Position numbers and translations under genes: made by a program. Shown piece after piece: positions 55,173-64,000 of a DNA stretch of 64,000 bases. Each line of letters starts with the position of its first letter. Position 1 is the stretch's first letter. The DNA is from Haladaptatus litoreus. Its GTDB lineage: Archaea; Halobacteriota; Halobacteria; Halobacteriales; Haladaptataceae. The stretch covers positions 416,125 through 480,124 of the forward strand of contig NZ_FTNO01000002.1 of assembly GCF_900156425.1 (NCBI RefSeq). The letters run 5' to 3'. The notes beneath the pieces were generated by a model that saw only the letters and a program-made list of their open reading frames with translations, did no database searches and was not told the DNA's origin.

Positions 55173-55967
55173 TTAGCGAACCGCGAGTGCTCGGACGCCT
55201 TTCAGCCCAAGATGACGACTTCGCCAGCCGTCACCGACAGACGAAAGGAACGTTCCAGATTCGGTAACGGCGTGCACGCCGTTACCGAATTCGAGATCAA
55301 CGATTGGTTCGTCCACTGGGAGTGCGACTTCTTCCCACTCGACGCTCTCGCCCCACTCGCCACCCGATTTCGAAAACAACGTGTCGGCAGTTCCAGCATA
55401 TGCGGTTTCGGTGGGTTCATCCGTCGCATTCACGACGCGAAAATCGCCCGCCATAGCGTCCATCCAGCCGTTGCCGAGCCGGTACAGTCCGTCGGCAGTC
55501 GCGGCCAACGGGACACCGTCGGTGGAAACGTCCCGAACGTCGTCCAGACCAACGTGCCGGACACCATCGTCCACGATTTGATAGACACCGTCAGCAGTCG
55601 CCACGAGATTGCCGTCGATAGCGCGCACTTCGGGGAGTGACGCCAGTTCGTGCCAATCGCCGTCGTAGCGGGCCAACGTTCCGTCTTCGCCCGCAGTGAC
55701 GAGGTCGTCGCCGTCGAATCCAACGGCGACTGCCGGGCCGAAGTCGAGGGGCGAGAAATCGCCGTCGAGAACGTCTTCGTCGGTCGCGACTGCGAGGGAA
55801 CCGTCTGCTGTCGCTACGTCACGGGCGACACAACGATGGGCGATGGCGAACTCTCCGACAATGTCTCCGGACGCTTCGACGCGAGCAACGCCGAGTTCCG
55901 TGGCGACGAAGACGGTCGTCGTCCCCTCCCGGTCGCTGTACACCCGTTTTTCGTCGATGCTGGTCAT
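55173..55967 (-). CDS. Beta-propeller protein (HVO_0234 family-like)
   Basis: A 264-residue protein with six or so repeated short strand patterns (LAVATDEDV, DLVTAGEDGTLARYDGDWHE, LAATADGLYRLGNGWMDAMA, HAVTESGTFLSS), typical of a small beta-propeller. It matches my recollection of the haloarchaeal HVO_0234 family. No enzymatic residues stand out. The gene contains a perfect 32-bp palindrome near its 3' end. It ends 32 bp past the convergent tandem winged-helix gene. Confidence 0.75.
   Translation of the reverse strand: MTSIDEKRVYSDREGTTTVFVATELGVARVEASGDIVGEFAIAHRCVARDVATADGSLAVATDEDVLDGDFSPLDFGPAVAVGFDGDDLVTAGEDGTLARYDGDWHELASLPEVRAIDGNLVATADGVYQIVDDGVRHVGLDDVRDVSTDGVPLAATADGLYRLGNGWMDAMAGDFRVVNATDEPTETAYAGTADTLFSKSGGEWGESVEWEEVALPVDEPIVDLEFGNGVHAVTESGTFLSSVGDGWRSRHLGLKGVRALAVR
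55259..55290. repeat. 32-bp perfect palindrome in beta-propeller gene
   Basis: ATTCGGTAACGGCGTG followed directly by CACGCCGTTACCGAAT, no loop. It encodes part of the propeller repeat (GNGVHAVTE), so it lies within functional coding sequence. Confidence 0.9.
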
Positions 55968-56023
55968 ATCCGAATCAGCGATGCGAATCGGGGAAAACGT
56001 TCGGGTTACCGCCCCGACTTCGA

Positions 56024-56893
56024 TTATCGCGTGGTTGCGGTCGAAACGACGGTTCCTTTCCTGTCGAACGTTAGTTGCAGTTCTTCGTCTTCGAGCGGGA
56101 TTCGTAGTCGAATCCTGAGTGGGTCGTCAGAAACGACACCGAGATAGTCGTGATGGAGCGCCCAATCGAGGTTCCACGATGGGATAGACGCAATATCGAC
56201 GCCGTGGGAGGCGTGAAATTCGACGACTTTCGGATGGTCGCGGACGAGCAGACCGGGCGGGAGGTTTGACATGGCCCAGCACTCCCGACAGGTCACCCGA
56301 AGTCGATACGGCACGTCACCGACGCTCAAAGTGGGAGTTGCGTCGGTCAATTCTCCGTCCATCCGGGAACCACATTCCGAACACGTCCGCGCGAATGCGA
56401 GCGCGTTCCAGCGACGAGTCCACGCGTCGAAGGCGGAAAGAAGGTCGTTTCTGCGAGTGGTCGGAGCGGGCGGAAACGGATTGTGGAGGAGTTCCTCGCC
56501 GCAGTCGGCACAGGCGATGCAAACTCGTTCGTGTTCGTATCGTGCCACGAGGGATTCTTCGTGGCAGTTGTAGCAGGTTCCGGATGCGGATAGCGTGGTT
56601 CCGTCTGCTTGTTTCGTGAAGATTCCGGCGGTCAACGCGCTTGCGACTTTCCGCCCGGCGTAGGTGAGCGTGTACCCATCCGCGGTTTTCCGAACGTACT
56701 GCCCGACAAGTCGCTGAAGGTGGTAGTTGAAATTCCCGCTGTCGCGCACGCCGACGCGTCGTTTGAGTTCCGCGTAGGGAAGTGCGTACTCGCCTTCGCG
56801 GAACGCCTGCTGAAGTTCGTATATCATCGACACCCGACGCTCGTTGCCGATTGCGGCGAGCGCGTCGGCGGGGTCTGGGCGGGCGTCGTCCAT
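56024..56893 (-). CDS. Winged-helix regulator with zinc-ribbon domains (DUF7351-like)
   Basis: A 289-residue protein. Residues about 5-85 form an ArsR-like winged helix (ALAAIGNERRVSMIYELQQA, then DSGNFNYHLQRLVGQYVRKT). It is followed by Cys clusters CYNCHEE, CIACADCGEE and CSECG plus CRECW that look like zinc ribbons, and a C-terminal beta region. It resembles the haloarchaeal DUF7347/DUF7351 combination; the name is recalled, not checked. Target genes unknown. It is divergent from the MFS transporter across about 108 bp. Confidence 0.8.
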   Translation of the reverse strand: MDDARPDPADALAAIGNERRVSMIYELQQAFREGEYALPYAELKRRVGVRDSGNFNYHLQRLVGQYVRKTADGYTLTYAGRKVASALTAGIFTKQADGTTLSASGTCYNCHEESLVARYEHERVCIACADCGEELLHNPFPPAPTTRRNDLLSAFDAWTRRWNALAFARTCSECGSRMDGELTDATPTLSVGDVPYRLRVTCRECWAMSNLPPGLLVRDHPKVVEFHASHGVDIASIPSWNLDWALHHDYLGVVSDDPLRIRLRIPLEDEELQLTFDRKGTVVSTATTR

Positions 56894-57001
56894 ACCGATT
56901 GTTCGACTTTGCGGATGTATATCTCTCCCGAAAAATGTCAGTATTCTATGTGCAACTGCTTGCGCAGAACGGTTTCAGAACAGCAGTGTCTTTACTTTCC
57001 T

Positions 57002-58225
57002 ATGGAGGGTTTAAGCCGGAATATCGGGCTTTACTACGCCTACAAGGCGACCAAGGCAATCGAGTTCTACCGCCCGATAATGTATCTCTACTTCCTCTCG
57101 CTCGGCGTGGATTTCACGGCCATCGCACTTCTCGAAGGGATTTACAACGTCACGACCGTTCTGGGGGAAATTCCGACGGGGTACGTCGGCGACCGAATCG
57201 GGCGCAGAAACAGCCTGCTCGTCGGAACGACGATTATCACGGTTACGCTCGTCGGAATCGGTTTCACAGAAACGTTCTTCGAACTCGCTGTGCTGTACGC
57301 CTGCTGGTCGATGGGCTACAACTTCCGGTCGGGAAGCGACGACGCGTGGCTTTACGACACACTCGCGGACGAACTGTCGGAAGACCAATTCGTACACATT
57401 CGGGGGCGGGGACAATCCGTCGCCCTACTGGTCGGCGTCGTCGGCAGCGTTGCTGGCGGCTATCTCGGCAACATCGACCTCTCGTATCCGTTTCTGGTGG
57501 CAGCAGTGGTGTCGGGCGCGGGGATTCCGATTCTGCTGAGTTGGGAGGAACCGGCGAGTTACGAGGAAAACGACGCCGACGAACTCGGCCTGCGGGAAGC
57601 GGTCGGCGTCGTCGGCGAGACGCTTTCACACCCAAAACTGCGTTCGTTCGTGGTGTACTACTTCGTCCTGTTTTCGGCAGTTTCGTATCTCGTCTTCATG
57701 TACGTTCAGCCGGTTCTCGAAACCGTTCTTCCAAAGGTCGGGGTTCCACAGGGAGAGGTCGAACCGCTCCTGGGCTGGTTCTACGCGGCGATCAGTCTTC
57801 TTTCGGCCGGGTTGAGCTATCATACCGGAACGATTCGGGAACGTGTCGGACTTCGGCGCTGGTTCCTCGTGATTCCCTTCGTCGTCGGAGTCGGACTCAT
57901 CGCGCTTTGGACGATGCCGATTCTAGCGATTCCCGCGTTCCTGTTCGCTCGTGGAATTTCCGAAACGACGCGCTCGCTGGCCTCGCAGTACGTCAACGAT
58001 AGAATCGACACCCTCGGACGGGCAACCGTGCTCTCCGCGCTTGCCATGGTGAGTTCCGTGACGGTGATTCCGTTCCAACTCGGAAGCGGCGTGATTTCGG
58101 ACGTATCGTCGCCGCTCACTGCGCTCGCGGCCGCTGGCGGGGTGCTGATAGCCGGGTCGTTCGTCGTTCTCGCGTGGGAATCACCGGTCAAGACGGTCAC
58201 GGGACGCCCGGCAGAGGCGGAGTAG
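57002..58225 (+). CDS. Major facilitator superfamily transporter
   Basis: A 407-residue protein with about 12 transmembrane helices. The loop after the second helix (GEIPTGYVGDRIGRRNSLLV) has the D-R-x-G-R-R MFS signature. Substrate unknown. The ATG at 57002 is used; an in-frame ATG at 56948 would add 18 residues. A T/A-rich block just before 57002 is too close for a TATA box. It is divergent from the zinc-ribbon regulator, which could control it. Confidence 0.85.
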   Translation: MEGLSRNIGLYYAYKATKAIEFYRPIMYLYFLSLGVDFTAIALLEGIYNVTTVLGEIPTGYVGDRIGRRNSLLVGTTIITVTLVGIGFTETFFELAVLYACWSMGYNFRSGSDDAWLYDTLADELSEDQFVHIRGRGQSVALLVGVVGSVAGGYLGNIDLSYPFLVAAVVSGAGIPILLSWEEPASYEENDADELGLREAVGVVGETLSHPKLRSFVVYYFVLFSAVSYLVFMYVQPVLETVLPKVGVPQGEVEPLLGWFYAAISLLSAGLSYHTGTIRERVGLRRWFLVIPFVVGVGLIALWTMPILAIPAFLFARGISETTRSLASQYVNDRIDTLGRATVLSALAMVSSVTVIPFQLGSGVISDVSSPLTALAAAGGVLIAGSFVVLAWESPVKTVTGRPAEAE

Positions 58226-58272
58226 CACCGGTATTCGGAATCTCTTTGAACACAGAATCCGCAGAACCGAAC

Positions 58273-59637
58273 ATGAAGGTGTTCGGGTCGAGTGGAACGC
58301 GAGGGGTCGCGAACGACGAGTTGACCCCCGAGTTCGTACTCAAGATTGCGAAGGCGGCAGGGACGGTGTGGCGCTCCGACCGAGTCGCTCTCGCCCGAGA
58401 TACGCGGGCTACCGGCGACATGCTCGCCGACGCCGCCGCCAGCGGGTTGGCCAGTATCGGGGCGGATGTAGACCGTCTCGGTGTCGTTCCGACGCCCGGG
58501 GCACAGGCCTACGCGGAGCGCAAGGGCGTTCCAGCGTTGATGATAACTGCGAGTCACAACCCGCCGGAATACAACGGCGTGAAACTCATCGGCGAGGACG
58601 GTATCGAACTCGCCGTCGGGAGTTTAGAGCGCATCGAAGACAAGTTCCTGACCGAAGCGTTCGAAGAGGTTCGCTGGAGCGAAACGGGACACAGCCACCA
58701 CATCGAAGACGCCCGCGACTGGTACGTCTCGCAACTGCTCGAACACATCGACACCGAGAAAATTGCCGACGCGAACCTGACCGTCGCGCTCGACCCGGGA
58801 CACGGCGCAGGGTCGCTCACCTCGCCCGAGTTCTTCCGCAAACTCGGCTGCGAGGTCGTCACGGCGAACAGCCAACCCGACGGACACTTCCCCGGACGCA
58901 ACCCGGAACCGGTTCCCAAAAATCTCCGCGACCTCGGGCGATTGGTCGAATCGACCGACGCAGATGTCGGAATCGCACACGACGGGGACGCAGACCGCGC
59001 CATCTTCTACGACGAAACCGGCGACTACATCGAGGGCGATGCCACGCTGGCCGCGCTCGCCGCCGCACAATTGGAAGCCGGCGATGCCGTCGTCTCCGCG
59101 GTCAACGTCTCTCAGCGCCTCGTGGACGTGGCTCGCGAAACCGGTTCGACGCTCGAACTAACGCCAATCGGCAGTACGAACATTATCACCCGAATCCGCG
59201 AACTGCAAGACCAGAACGTGTCGGTTCCGGTCGCTGGCGAGGGCAACGGCGGCATCTTCTTTCCGAACTACCGCCTGACCCGCGACGGAGCCTACACCGC
59301 CGCGAAGTTCCTCGAACTGCTGGTTGGTCGCAAAGCCAGCGACGTGGTAGAGCCGTACAGCGGCTATCACAACATCCGAACGAACATCTCGTACACGACG
59401 GACGCGGAACACGACGCGCTCCTTTCCGCGGCTGAGCGGAAAGCAAAGGAATCCGACGCAGAACTCAACACTCGCGACGGCTACCGACTCGACTTCGGCG
59501 ATGCGTGGGTGCTCGCACGATCGAGCGGCACCGAACCGATGGTTCGAATCTACGCCGAAGCACGCGAGCAACACCGCGCCGAAGAACTATCCGAAGAGAT
59601 GGAAGAAGCGCTGAGAACGGCAAAAGCGAGCGTATGA
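58273..59637 (+). CDS. glmM: Phosphoglucosamine/phosphomannomutase family
   Basis: A 454-residue alpha-D-phosphohexomutase. The phosphoserine is in MITASHNPPEYNG (Ser94), the Mg-binding loop is DGDADR near residue 238, the sugar-binding EGNGG is in PVAGEGNGGIFFP, and the phosphate-binding C-terminal loop is RSSGTEPMVRIY. It interconverts hexose 1- and 6-phosphates, feeding nucleotide sugar synthesis. The exact substrate (glucosamine or mannose) is uncertain. The start at 58273 (MKVFGSSGTRG) was chosen over a 33-codon extension. Confidence 0.92.
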   Translation: MKVFGSSGTRGVANDELTPEFVLKIAKAAGTVWRSDRVALARDTRATGDMLADAAASGLASIGADVDRLGVVPTPGAQAYAERKGVPALMITASHNPPEYNGVKLIGEDGIELAVGSLERIEDKFLTEAFEEVRWSETGHSHHIEDARDWYVSQLLEHIDTEKIADANLTVALDPGHGAGSLTSPEFFRKLGCEVVTANSQPDGHFPGRNPEPVPKNLRDLGRLVESTDADVGIAHDGDADRAIFYDETGDYIEGDATLAALAAAQLEAGDAVVSAVNVSQRLVDVARETGSTLELTPIGSTNIITRIRELQDQNVSVPVAGEGNGGIFFPNYRLTRDGAYTAAKFLELLVGRKASDVVEPYSGYHNIRTNISYTTDAEHDALLSAAERKAKESDAELNTRDGYRLDFGDAWVLARSSGTEPMVRIYAEAREQHRAEELSEEMEEALRTAKASV

Positions 59638-59657
59638 ATTAAAATCTCGTCTGGAAT

Positions 59658-60770
59658 CTACCGTTTCGGATAGTCAGAGAGCGCGTCGTTCAGTTCGGTT
59701 TTTCGCTCACGAATCTGTTGCAGTTCGTCCTCGACAGCACCGCGAGCGAGTCGCTCGCGTTCCTCGTCAGTCAACTCCGCTCGTGCTTGTGCCGCGATTC
59801 GTAGCGTGTCGAATCTGGAGTCGTGCGTGAGTCGCTGGACTTCACGGAGGCGAGCGACCGCTTCGGCGGGCGCGAAGCGGTCTGCAACCCGAATCGCCTC
59901 CTCACACCACCAGCGAAGTTCGTTGGCGGGGGCTGGCGGCCAGCCGATGAGGAGTGGGTCTGCGCCGAGTCGGTCGAGATACGTTTCGTTTGTGGAGACG
60001 GTGCGTTTCAGTTCGTCAGGGTCGGAGACGTAGTGGTCGAGTTTCGACCGAGAGTAGCGGGCGAGTTCGAGCAGGTCGGGAATCGACTTCTCGCCAACCT
60101 CGTTTTCGAGCAGGTAGCTTCTGAGTTCCTCCGGCGGCGAATCGAACTCGACCAGCGGATACTGTTCAGTCGCGGTGAGAAATTGCATCACCTCGCGGGC
60201 GCTCGAATCACGTTTGAACGCGACGAAGGCCGACGAAATCGCGTCGTCCGCGGCTTGGATTGGTTCGCTTAGTTCCTCCGTCGGGGCGTCCAAATCGGCT
60301 TCGCCCAATTCCTGTAACCGTTCCAAATCGTCGATTTTCTCGTCCAGTTCGGCGATTCTGTCGGCGACAGAGCGGCGCACGTCGTGGTATTGCTTGTTTG
60401 CTTCCCGGCGCTCGTCGAGGCGGGACGCGATTTCGTCGGCGGGTTCGAGCGTCTGTCGAATCCGGTCGAAATCGCCCTCGCTGAGGCGTCGTTTGTCTGA
60501 GATGTCTTCCGCCCGCTCGAATGACTCGCGAGCGGGCAGGTCGTCGGGAAGGTTCTCGACCAAATCCGCAAATTGGCCTTGAAACTCCACGAACGCCTTG
60601 AAATCGCCGGTTCCGGTGGCTTTGCCCTCGTACCGACTGAGCAGTGTCATCGCGCGGTCGTGGGCGTCGGCGACCGCCTCGATTCGTGTCTTTCCGTGCT
60701 CCGAAACCGCAGATTCGGCCTCTCGACAGGCTTCGTCCGCGTTCCGAAGGTCAGTGAGTAGGTCGCTCAT
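59658..60770 (-). CDS. Coiled-coil protein, unknown function
   Basis: A 370-residue, highly charged, mostly helical protein with predicted coiled coils throughout (SVADRIAELDEKIDDLERLQ, LARGAVEDELQQIRERKTEL). No catalytic motif. I recall a haloarchaeal DUF7118 family of this style but cannot confirm. It starts 9 bp after the hisI stop on the same strand, so they may be cotranscribed. It contains a 19-nt perfect inverted repeat at 59741-59759 and a 9-bp arm hairpin at 60511-60537. Confidence 0.7.
   Translation of the reverse strand: MSDLLTDLRNADEACREAESAVSEHGKTRIEAVADAHDRAMTLLSRYEGKATGTGDFKAFVEFQGQFADLVENLPDDLPARESFERAEDISDKRRLSEGDFDRIRQTLEPADEIASRLDERREANKQYHDVRRSVADRIAELDEKIDDLERLQELGEADLDAPTEELSEPIQAADDAISSAFVAFKRDSSAREVMQFLTATEQYPLVEFDSPPEELRSYLLENEVGEKSIPDLLELARYSRSKLDHYVSDPDELKRTVSTNETYLDRLGADPLLIGWPPAPANELRWWCEEAIRVADRFAPAEAVARLREVQRLTHDSRFDTLRIAAQARAELTDEERERLARGAVEDELQQIRERKTELNDALSDYPKR
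59741..59759. repeat. 19-nt perfect inverted repeat in coding sequence
   Basis: Arms CGCGAGCGA and TCGCTCGCG around a single base. It encodes part of RERERLARG, so Arg/Glu codon use may explain it. Confidence 0.7.
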
Positions 60771-60779
60771 ACCAGTTCG

Positions 60780-61175
60780 TCATTCGTAGACTTCATCCGG
60801 GTCGTACACCTTCTCCGCGACGACTTCGATTTCGGCGGTTTCGTCGCCATTCAGTTCCTCGATTTGGCGGTAGAAGCAGGACTCGTAGCCCGTGTGGCAC
60901 GCGCCGCCCTCTTGTTCGACGAGGTAGAGAAACGTGTCGCCGTCGCAATCGACACGAACGTTTTCGACGTGTTGGACGTGGCCGCTGGTGCCGCCTTTCT
61001 TCCAGAGTTCGTCCCGGCTTCTGGAGTAGTAGTGTGCGAGGCCGGTTTCGACGGTTTGCTTGACTGCTTCCGGCGAGACGTAGGCCAGCATGAGCACGTC
61101 GCCGGAATCGGCGTCTTGGGCGATTGCGGGGAGCAGGTCTGCGTCATCGAATGCTAGCGCGACTTCTTCGGTCAT
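60780..61175 (-). CDS. hisI: Phosphoribosyl-AMP cyclohydrolase
   Basis: A 131-residue enzyme of histidine biosynthesis. Motifs: [20 protein letters not shown] and [20 protein letters not shown] with zinc-binding Cys. Stand-alone (no HisE fusion), usual for archaea. The ATG at 61173-61175 was chosen; the upstream frame overlaps the deacetylase gene. The window therefore has both histidine degradation and one biosynthetic gene. Confidence 0.95.
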   Translation of the reverse strand: MTEEVALAFDDADLLPAIAQDADSGDVLMLAYVSPEAVKQTVETGLAHYYSRSRDELWKKGGTSGHVQHVENVRVDCDGDTFLYLVEQEGGACHTGYESCFYRQIEELNGDETAEIEVVAEKVYDPDEVYE

Positions 61176-61237
61176 GCTTGAGCGAAGGGATTGGTTCGGA
61201 ATAGGCTTTTTCGTGAGGAACGCGGCAACCGAATCGT

Positions 61238-62104
61238 CTATGTTCCCATCACGTCGAAAACCTCGCGCTCGCCGTCCCGAATTTCGGTGACGACAGTGTC
61301 CACACCGGCAAATTCGACGCCCGGTTTCGTCTGCATGTGCTGAATCAACTCCTCCAATCGTCGCGTTCGCGGCGGTTGTCCGATGACCTGCGGATGCATG
61401 GCGAGGGTGAAAATCCCGTCTTCTACGTTCTCGTACATCCAATCGAACTGGGTTTTCCAGAGGTCGAAAACCGCTCGTTCGTTCGCGTAGCCCCACAGAA
61501 TCGACTGCTCCCAGACGAACATCAGCGCCGGGAAGTCGGCCCGTTTCCACGAAATCGGCACTTCGATGATGTCGGTCGAGTCACCGAGTTCGAAGGGGTC
61601 GGAATCGGGTGCCTTCCAGTTTTTGCGGAGGTGGTACGGCGCGAAGTCGTTCCCCATCTGGCTCGAATCCCACTCGAATCCAAGTTCCTCGATGATTTCC
61701 AACGTGTGTTCCGAGAACTCCCATGCAGGCGAGCGAAATCCCGTCGGTTTGCGCCCCGTCACGTCCTCGATGTTCGAAATCGCCCGTTCGTATTCAGACT
61801 GCTCGGCTTCCTTGCCGTCGAACGTGGCCGGATTGACGTGCCGCCAGCCGTGGCATTGTATGTCGTAGCCTCTGTCGTGGACTTCCCCCACGCGGTCGGG
61901 AAAGCTCTCTATCGTGTGCCCGGGGACGAACCACGTTGCCGGAATATCGTGTTTGTCGTGCAGGTCGAGGAGGCGCGGCGCGCCAACCCACGCGCCGTAG
62001 ATTCCGCGAGACAGTTGCGTGGGCGCGTTTGACGCACCGAAGGTGTGTATCCAGACGGACACGGCGTCGAAATCGTAGGTCAGGCAGACGGTCGCGTTGG
62101 GCAT
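61238..62104 (-). CDS. Polysaccharide deacetylase (NodB homology) family
   Basis: A 288-residue NodB-fold deacetylase. [10 protein letters not shown] supplies the Asp pair, HGWRHVNP the His residues, and [20 protein letters not shown] the third motif. No signal peptide, so it acts in the cytoplasm; it resembles PuuE/allantoinase-type or polysaccharide deacetylase-type proteins more than secreted chitin deacetylases. Substrate unknown. Haloarchaea lack peptidoglycan, so a cell-wall role is unlikely. Confidence 0.85.
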   Translation of the reverse strand: MPNATVCLTYDFDAVSVWIHTFGASNAPTQLSRGIYGAWVGAPRLLDLHDKHDIPATWFVPGHTIESFPDRVGEVHDRGYDIQCHGWRHVNPATFDGKEAEQSEYERAISNIEDVTGRKPTGFRSPAWEFSEHTLEIIEELGFEWDSSQMGNDFAPYHLRKNWKAPDSDPFELGDSTDIIEVPISWKRADFPALMFVWEQSILWGYANERAVFDLWKTQFDWMYENVEDGIFTLAMHPQVIGQPPRTRRLEELIQHMQTKPGVEFAGVDTVVTEIRDGEREVFDVMGT

Positions 62105-62200
62105 CGCAAACGGAGACGACCGAAAGTGAAATATCTCTATCTCATTCGTGAGTCGTCGCCTGTCGTTGGATTAGCGAGGGAAAATCGGATAGCGAGAGAG

Positions 62201-62878
62201 CTACGTGGTGCGGAATGCACGGTCGCCAGCGTCGCCCAGTCCGGGGACGATGAAACCGTCGTCGTTGAGTCGGTCGTCGATACTCACGGTTAGCAGGTCT
62301 GCTTGTGGGAACTTTTCGTGGACGTTGAGAAGTCCGTCAGGGGCGCTGACCGCCGAGAGGACGAAGAAGTTCTCCGGGTTCGGTTGCTCGTTCAGAACCT
62401 CTTCGAGGACTGCGCACATCGTGCTACCCGTGGCGAGCATCGGGTCGGCCACGATGACCGTGTCCTTCTCCGTGATTTCGGGGAGTTTCACGTAGTCGAT
62501 GGTGATGGGGAATTCGCCGTTTTCGTTCATTCCGGCATCCTCGTTCCGGCCGGCGCTAATGACTCCCTGTTTCGCGCGGGGGAACGCCTTCAGCAGGCCT
62601 TCAACGAACGGCGTCGCGGCACGCAGAACGTTGATGATGACCACGTTGTCCAGTCCTTTGACGCGCTCGCCCGTCGTTTCGGTGAGTGGCGTGTTGATGG
62701 AGACGTACTCCGTGTCCATCGCGCCGTCGATGATTTCGTAGCCGCAGATACGGCCGAGTTTGACGAGGCCCTTGCGGAAACCGACCTGTTCCGTGTTCTC
62801 GTCTCGAATCTTCGAGAGCGTGTCCTTCGCCATCGCGTGCGTGATGAGGTGGGCGTCACCTCGCTGCTCGATAGTCAT
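62201..62878 (-). CDS. upp: Uracil phosphoribosyltransferase
   Basis: A 225-residue pyrimidine salvage enzyme that makes UMP from uracil and PRPP. The PRPP loop is [20 protein letters not shown] and the uracil-binding end is [16 protein letters not shown]. Standard family length. PRPP comes from prs earlier in the window, but the two genes are not linked. Confidence 0.96.
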   Translation of the reverse strand: MTIEQRGDAHLITHAMAKDTLSKIRDENTEQVGFRKGLVKLGRICGYEIIDGAMDTEYVSINTPLTETTGERVKGLDNVVIINVLRAATPFVEGLLKAFPRAKQGVISAGRNEDAGMNENGEFPITIDYVKLPEITEKDTVIVADPMLATGSTMCAVLEEVLNEQPNPENFFVLSAVSAPDGLLNVHEKFPQADLLTVSIDDRLNDDGFIVPGLGDAGDRAFRTT

Positions 62879-62970
62879 ATGCGATTCGTGCGTGGCGAGT
62901 GGCTATAAGCTAACGATACGCCCGAAGCATCGGGAAGATTTGACACGGGACGAAAACGCCGCGATTTCGG

Positions 62971-64000
62971 TTATTCGCCGAAGGTCAGCAGGCCGTCTTC
63001 GGACTGCGGAAACGGGTTTTCGAACTCGTGCCACTCCGTGTCCATCTCCTCGTCGGTCAGTAAGCAGTCGTCCAGTCGGGCGAGAATCGTCTCCTCGTCC
63101 AAGTCGGTTCCGATGAAGACGAGTTTCGTTTCACGGTCGCCCCACTCGTCGTCCCAGTCGAGGTCAGAACGGTTGTCGCGGTAGAGCTTCTGGTCGATTT
63201 TTGGAAGGCTTGCAATCCACCTACCCGCAGTTTCAACGCGGGCGGACGACCCGGCTTGGCCGTACTCCATCACCCACTCCTGCCCGGCGAGCCAGAAGGT
63301 TCCCTTCGCTCGAATGATTCCGTCGGGAAGCGACTCGAAGAAGTCCGAGAGCCGTTTGGGATGGAACGGTCTTCGGCGACGATACGCGACCGACGACACG
63401 CCGTAGGTTTCCTCCGGGTGGCGGTGGGCGTGGCTGTGAGTGTCGCTGCGATGGTCATCGTGGCTGTGGTCGTGATTGTAGTCGCCCTCTTCGTGGGAAT
63501 GGTCGTGTTCACGACCATTCCCGCCTTCTGTATGCTCGCCAGCGTGTTCCATCGCTCGTTTCCACCCTGCCGAATCGCTGACTGCATCCCTGTCGAACAG
63601 CCCGCGTTGGAGGACTGCGTCGGGCGAAATTTGCCCGTGTTCGGTTCGAATCAGTTCCGCCCGCGGTTGGAGTGCGCGAAGGGTCGCCTCGATTTCGTCT
63701 AGTTCTTCCTCGTCCACGAGGTCGCATTTGTTGAGCACGAGCACGTCGCAGAACTCGATTTGCTCGATGACGAGGTCGGAGAGGGGGCGCGTTTCGCCGT
63801 CTTCGGTTTCGGTTCGCTGGACTGGTGAATCGCCGTCGAAGAAGTCGCGGAACTGGCGCGCGCTGACGAGGGTAACCGTCGTATCCACGTCGTATCGGGC
63901 CGCGGCGCGCGATTCGGTCGTGAACAGTCGAGCGACGGGGGCAGGTTCGCTGATTCCCGAGGATTCCACGACGAGGGTGTCGAACTCCCATTCGCGGGCG
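62971..64000 (-). CDS. CobW/ZNG1-type GTPase with His-rich segment (partial)
   Basis: The gene runs off the right edge; its N-terminal Walker A is missing. Visible: the ESSGISEP motif near the edge, the NKCDLVDEEE GTP-specificity motif, and a His-rich stretch (EHDHSHEEGDYNHDHSHDDH and onward, over 40 residues) that would bind zinc or another metal. The C-terminal domain (RAKGTFWLAGQEWVMEYGQA) is the CobW_C pattern. These proteins load metal into target enzymes; the target is unknown here. The His-rich region is unusually long. Confidence 0.88.
   Translation of the reverse strand, partial: AREWEFDTLVVESSGISEPAPVARLFTTESRAAARYDVDTTVTLVSARQFRDFFDGDSPVQRTETEDGETRPLSDLVIEQIEFCDVLVLNKCDLVDEEELDEIEATLRALQPRAELIRTEHGQISPDAVLQRGLFDRDAVSDSAGWKRAMEHAGEHTEGGNGREHDHSHEEGDYNHDHSHDDHRSDTHSHAHRHPEETYGVSSVAYRRRRPFHPKRLSDFFESLPDGIIRAKGTFWLAGQEWVMEYGQAGSSARVETAGRWIASLPKIDQKLYRDNRSDLDWDDEWGDRETKLVFIGTDLDEETILARLDDCLLTDEEMDTEWHEFENPFPQSEDGLLTFGE

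Noticed and set aside
1-64000. CRISPR array, tRNA or rRNA genes
   Set aside because: No regular repeat-spacer pattern, no clear cloverleaf and no ribosomal RNA sequence was found on reading; small tRNAs could still be missed without a covariance search.

Overview
The window is chromosomal DNA of a haloarchaeon (class Halobacteria). The proteins are strongly acidic, many starts look leaderless with a TATA-like element about 25-30 nt upstream, and the content is archaeal: A-type ATP synthase, RPA with an RPA-associated protein, aRF1, CTP-dependent riboflavin kinase, wyosine synthase Taw1, polyprenyl synthase, bacterio-opsin-activator-type HTH regulators and a double TatC. Haladaptatus or a relative is only a guess. 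No rRNA, tRNA, IS element or CRISPR array was found.

Layout. 1-3751: truncated sugar-nucleotide pyrophosphorylase, HdeD-like membrane protein, small Cys protein, an rpa/rpap operon with a 13-codon leader ORF, and a zinc-finger microprotein. 3774-10440: complete histidine utilisation locus (hutH, hutI, hutG, hutU) with a divergent HTH-10 regulator. 10481-15666: ribbon-helix-helix/coiled-coil protein, DUF5814-like protein, a hairpin-rich intergenic region, small membrane protein, polyprenyl synthase, methyltransferase, etfBA. 15772-18823: envelope cluster (membrane-anchored winged helix, secreted coiled-coil protein, type IV pilin-like protein). 18839-28809: VTE3-like methyltransferase, a palindromic element, and the A-ATPase genes atpH-I-K-E-C-F-A-B-D. 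29207-40750: ilvE, sugar isomerase-like protein, DUF5518, ribK-ribB, Tat-exported alpha-amylase, taw1, membrane protein, twin tatC, argS. 40916-45297: MinD4-like ATPase with a long acidic tail, YqcI/YcgG plus isochorismatase-like pair, aRF1.

45349-47988 is the best candidate for an undescribed system. It holds four unrecognised acidic proteins. Two of them share a stripe of six glycines spaced every four residues and a similar C-terminal helix, and they flank a protein with a hydrophobic LLGL/LLGNLL motif. 48170-54455 holds ileS, a CHAT-type caspase-like protease (His495/Cys526) and prs. 54640-64000 holds a duplicated winged-helix protein, a beta-propeller, a zinc-ribbon regulator, an MFS transporter, glmM-like mutase, coiled-coil protein, hisI, polysaccharide deacetylase, upp and a truncated His-rich CobW GTPase.

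Functional themes are histidine degradation to glutamate, electron transfer (ETF, quinone methylation) feeding the ATP synthase, Tat export with an exported amylase, translation (ArgS, IleS, aRF1, Taw1) and PRPP-linked nucleotide metabolism (Prs, Upp, HisI). Perfect inverted repeats recur both between and inside genes.
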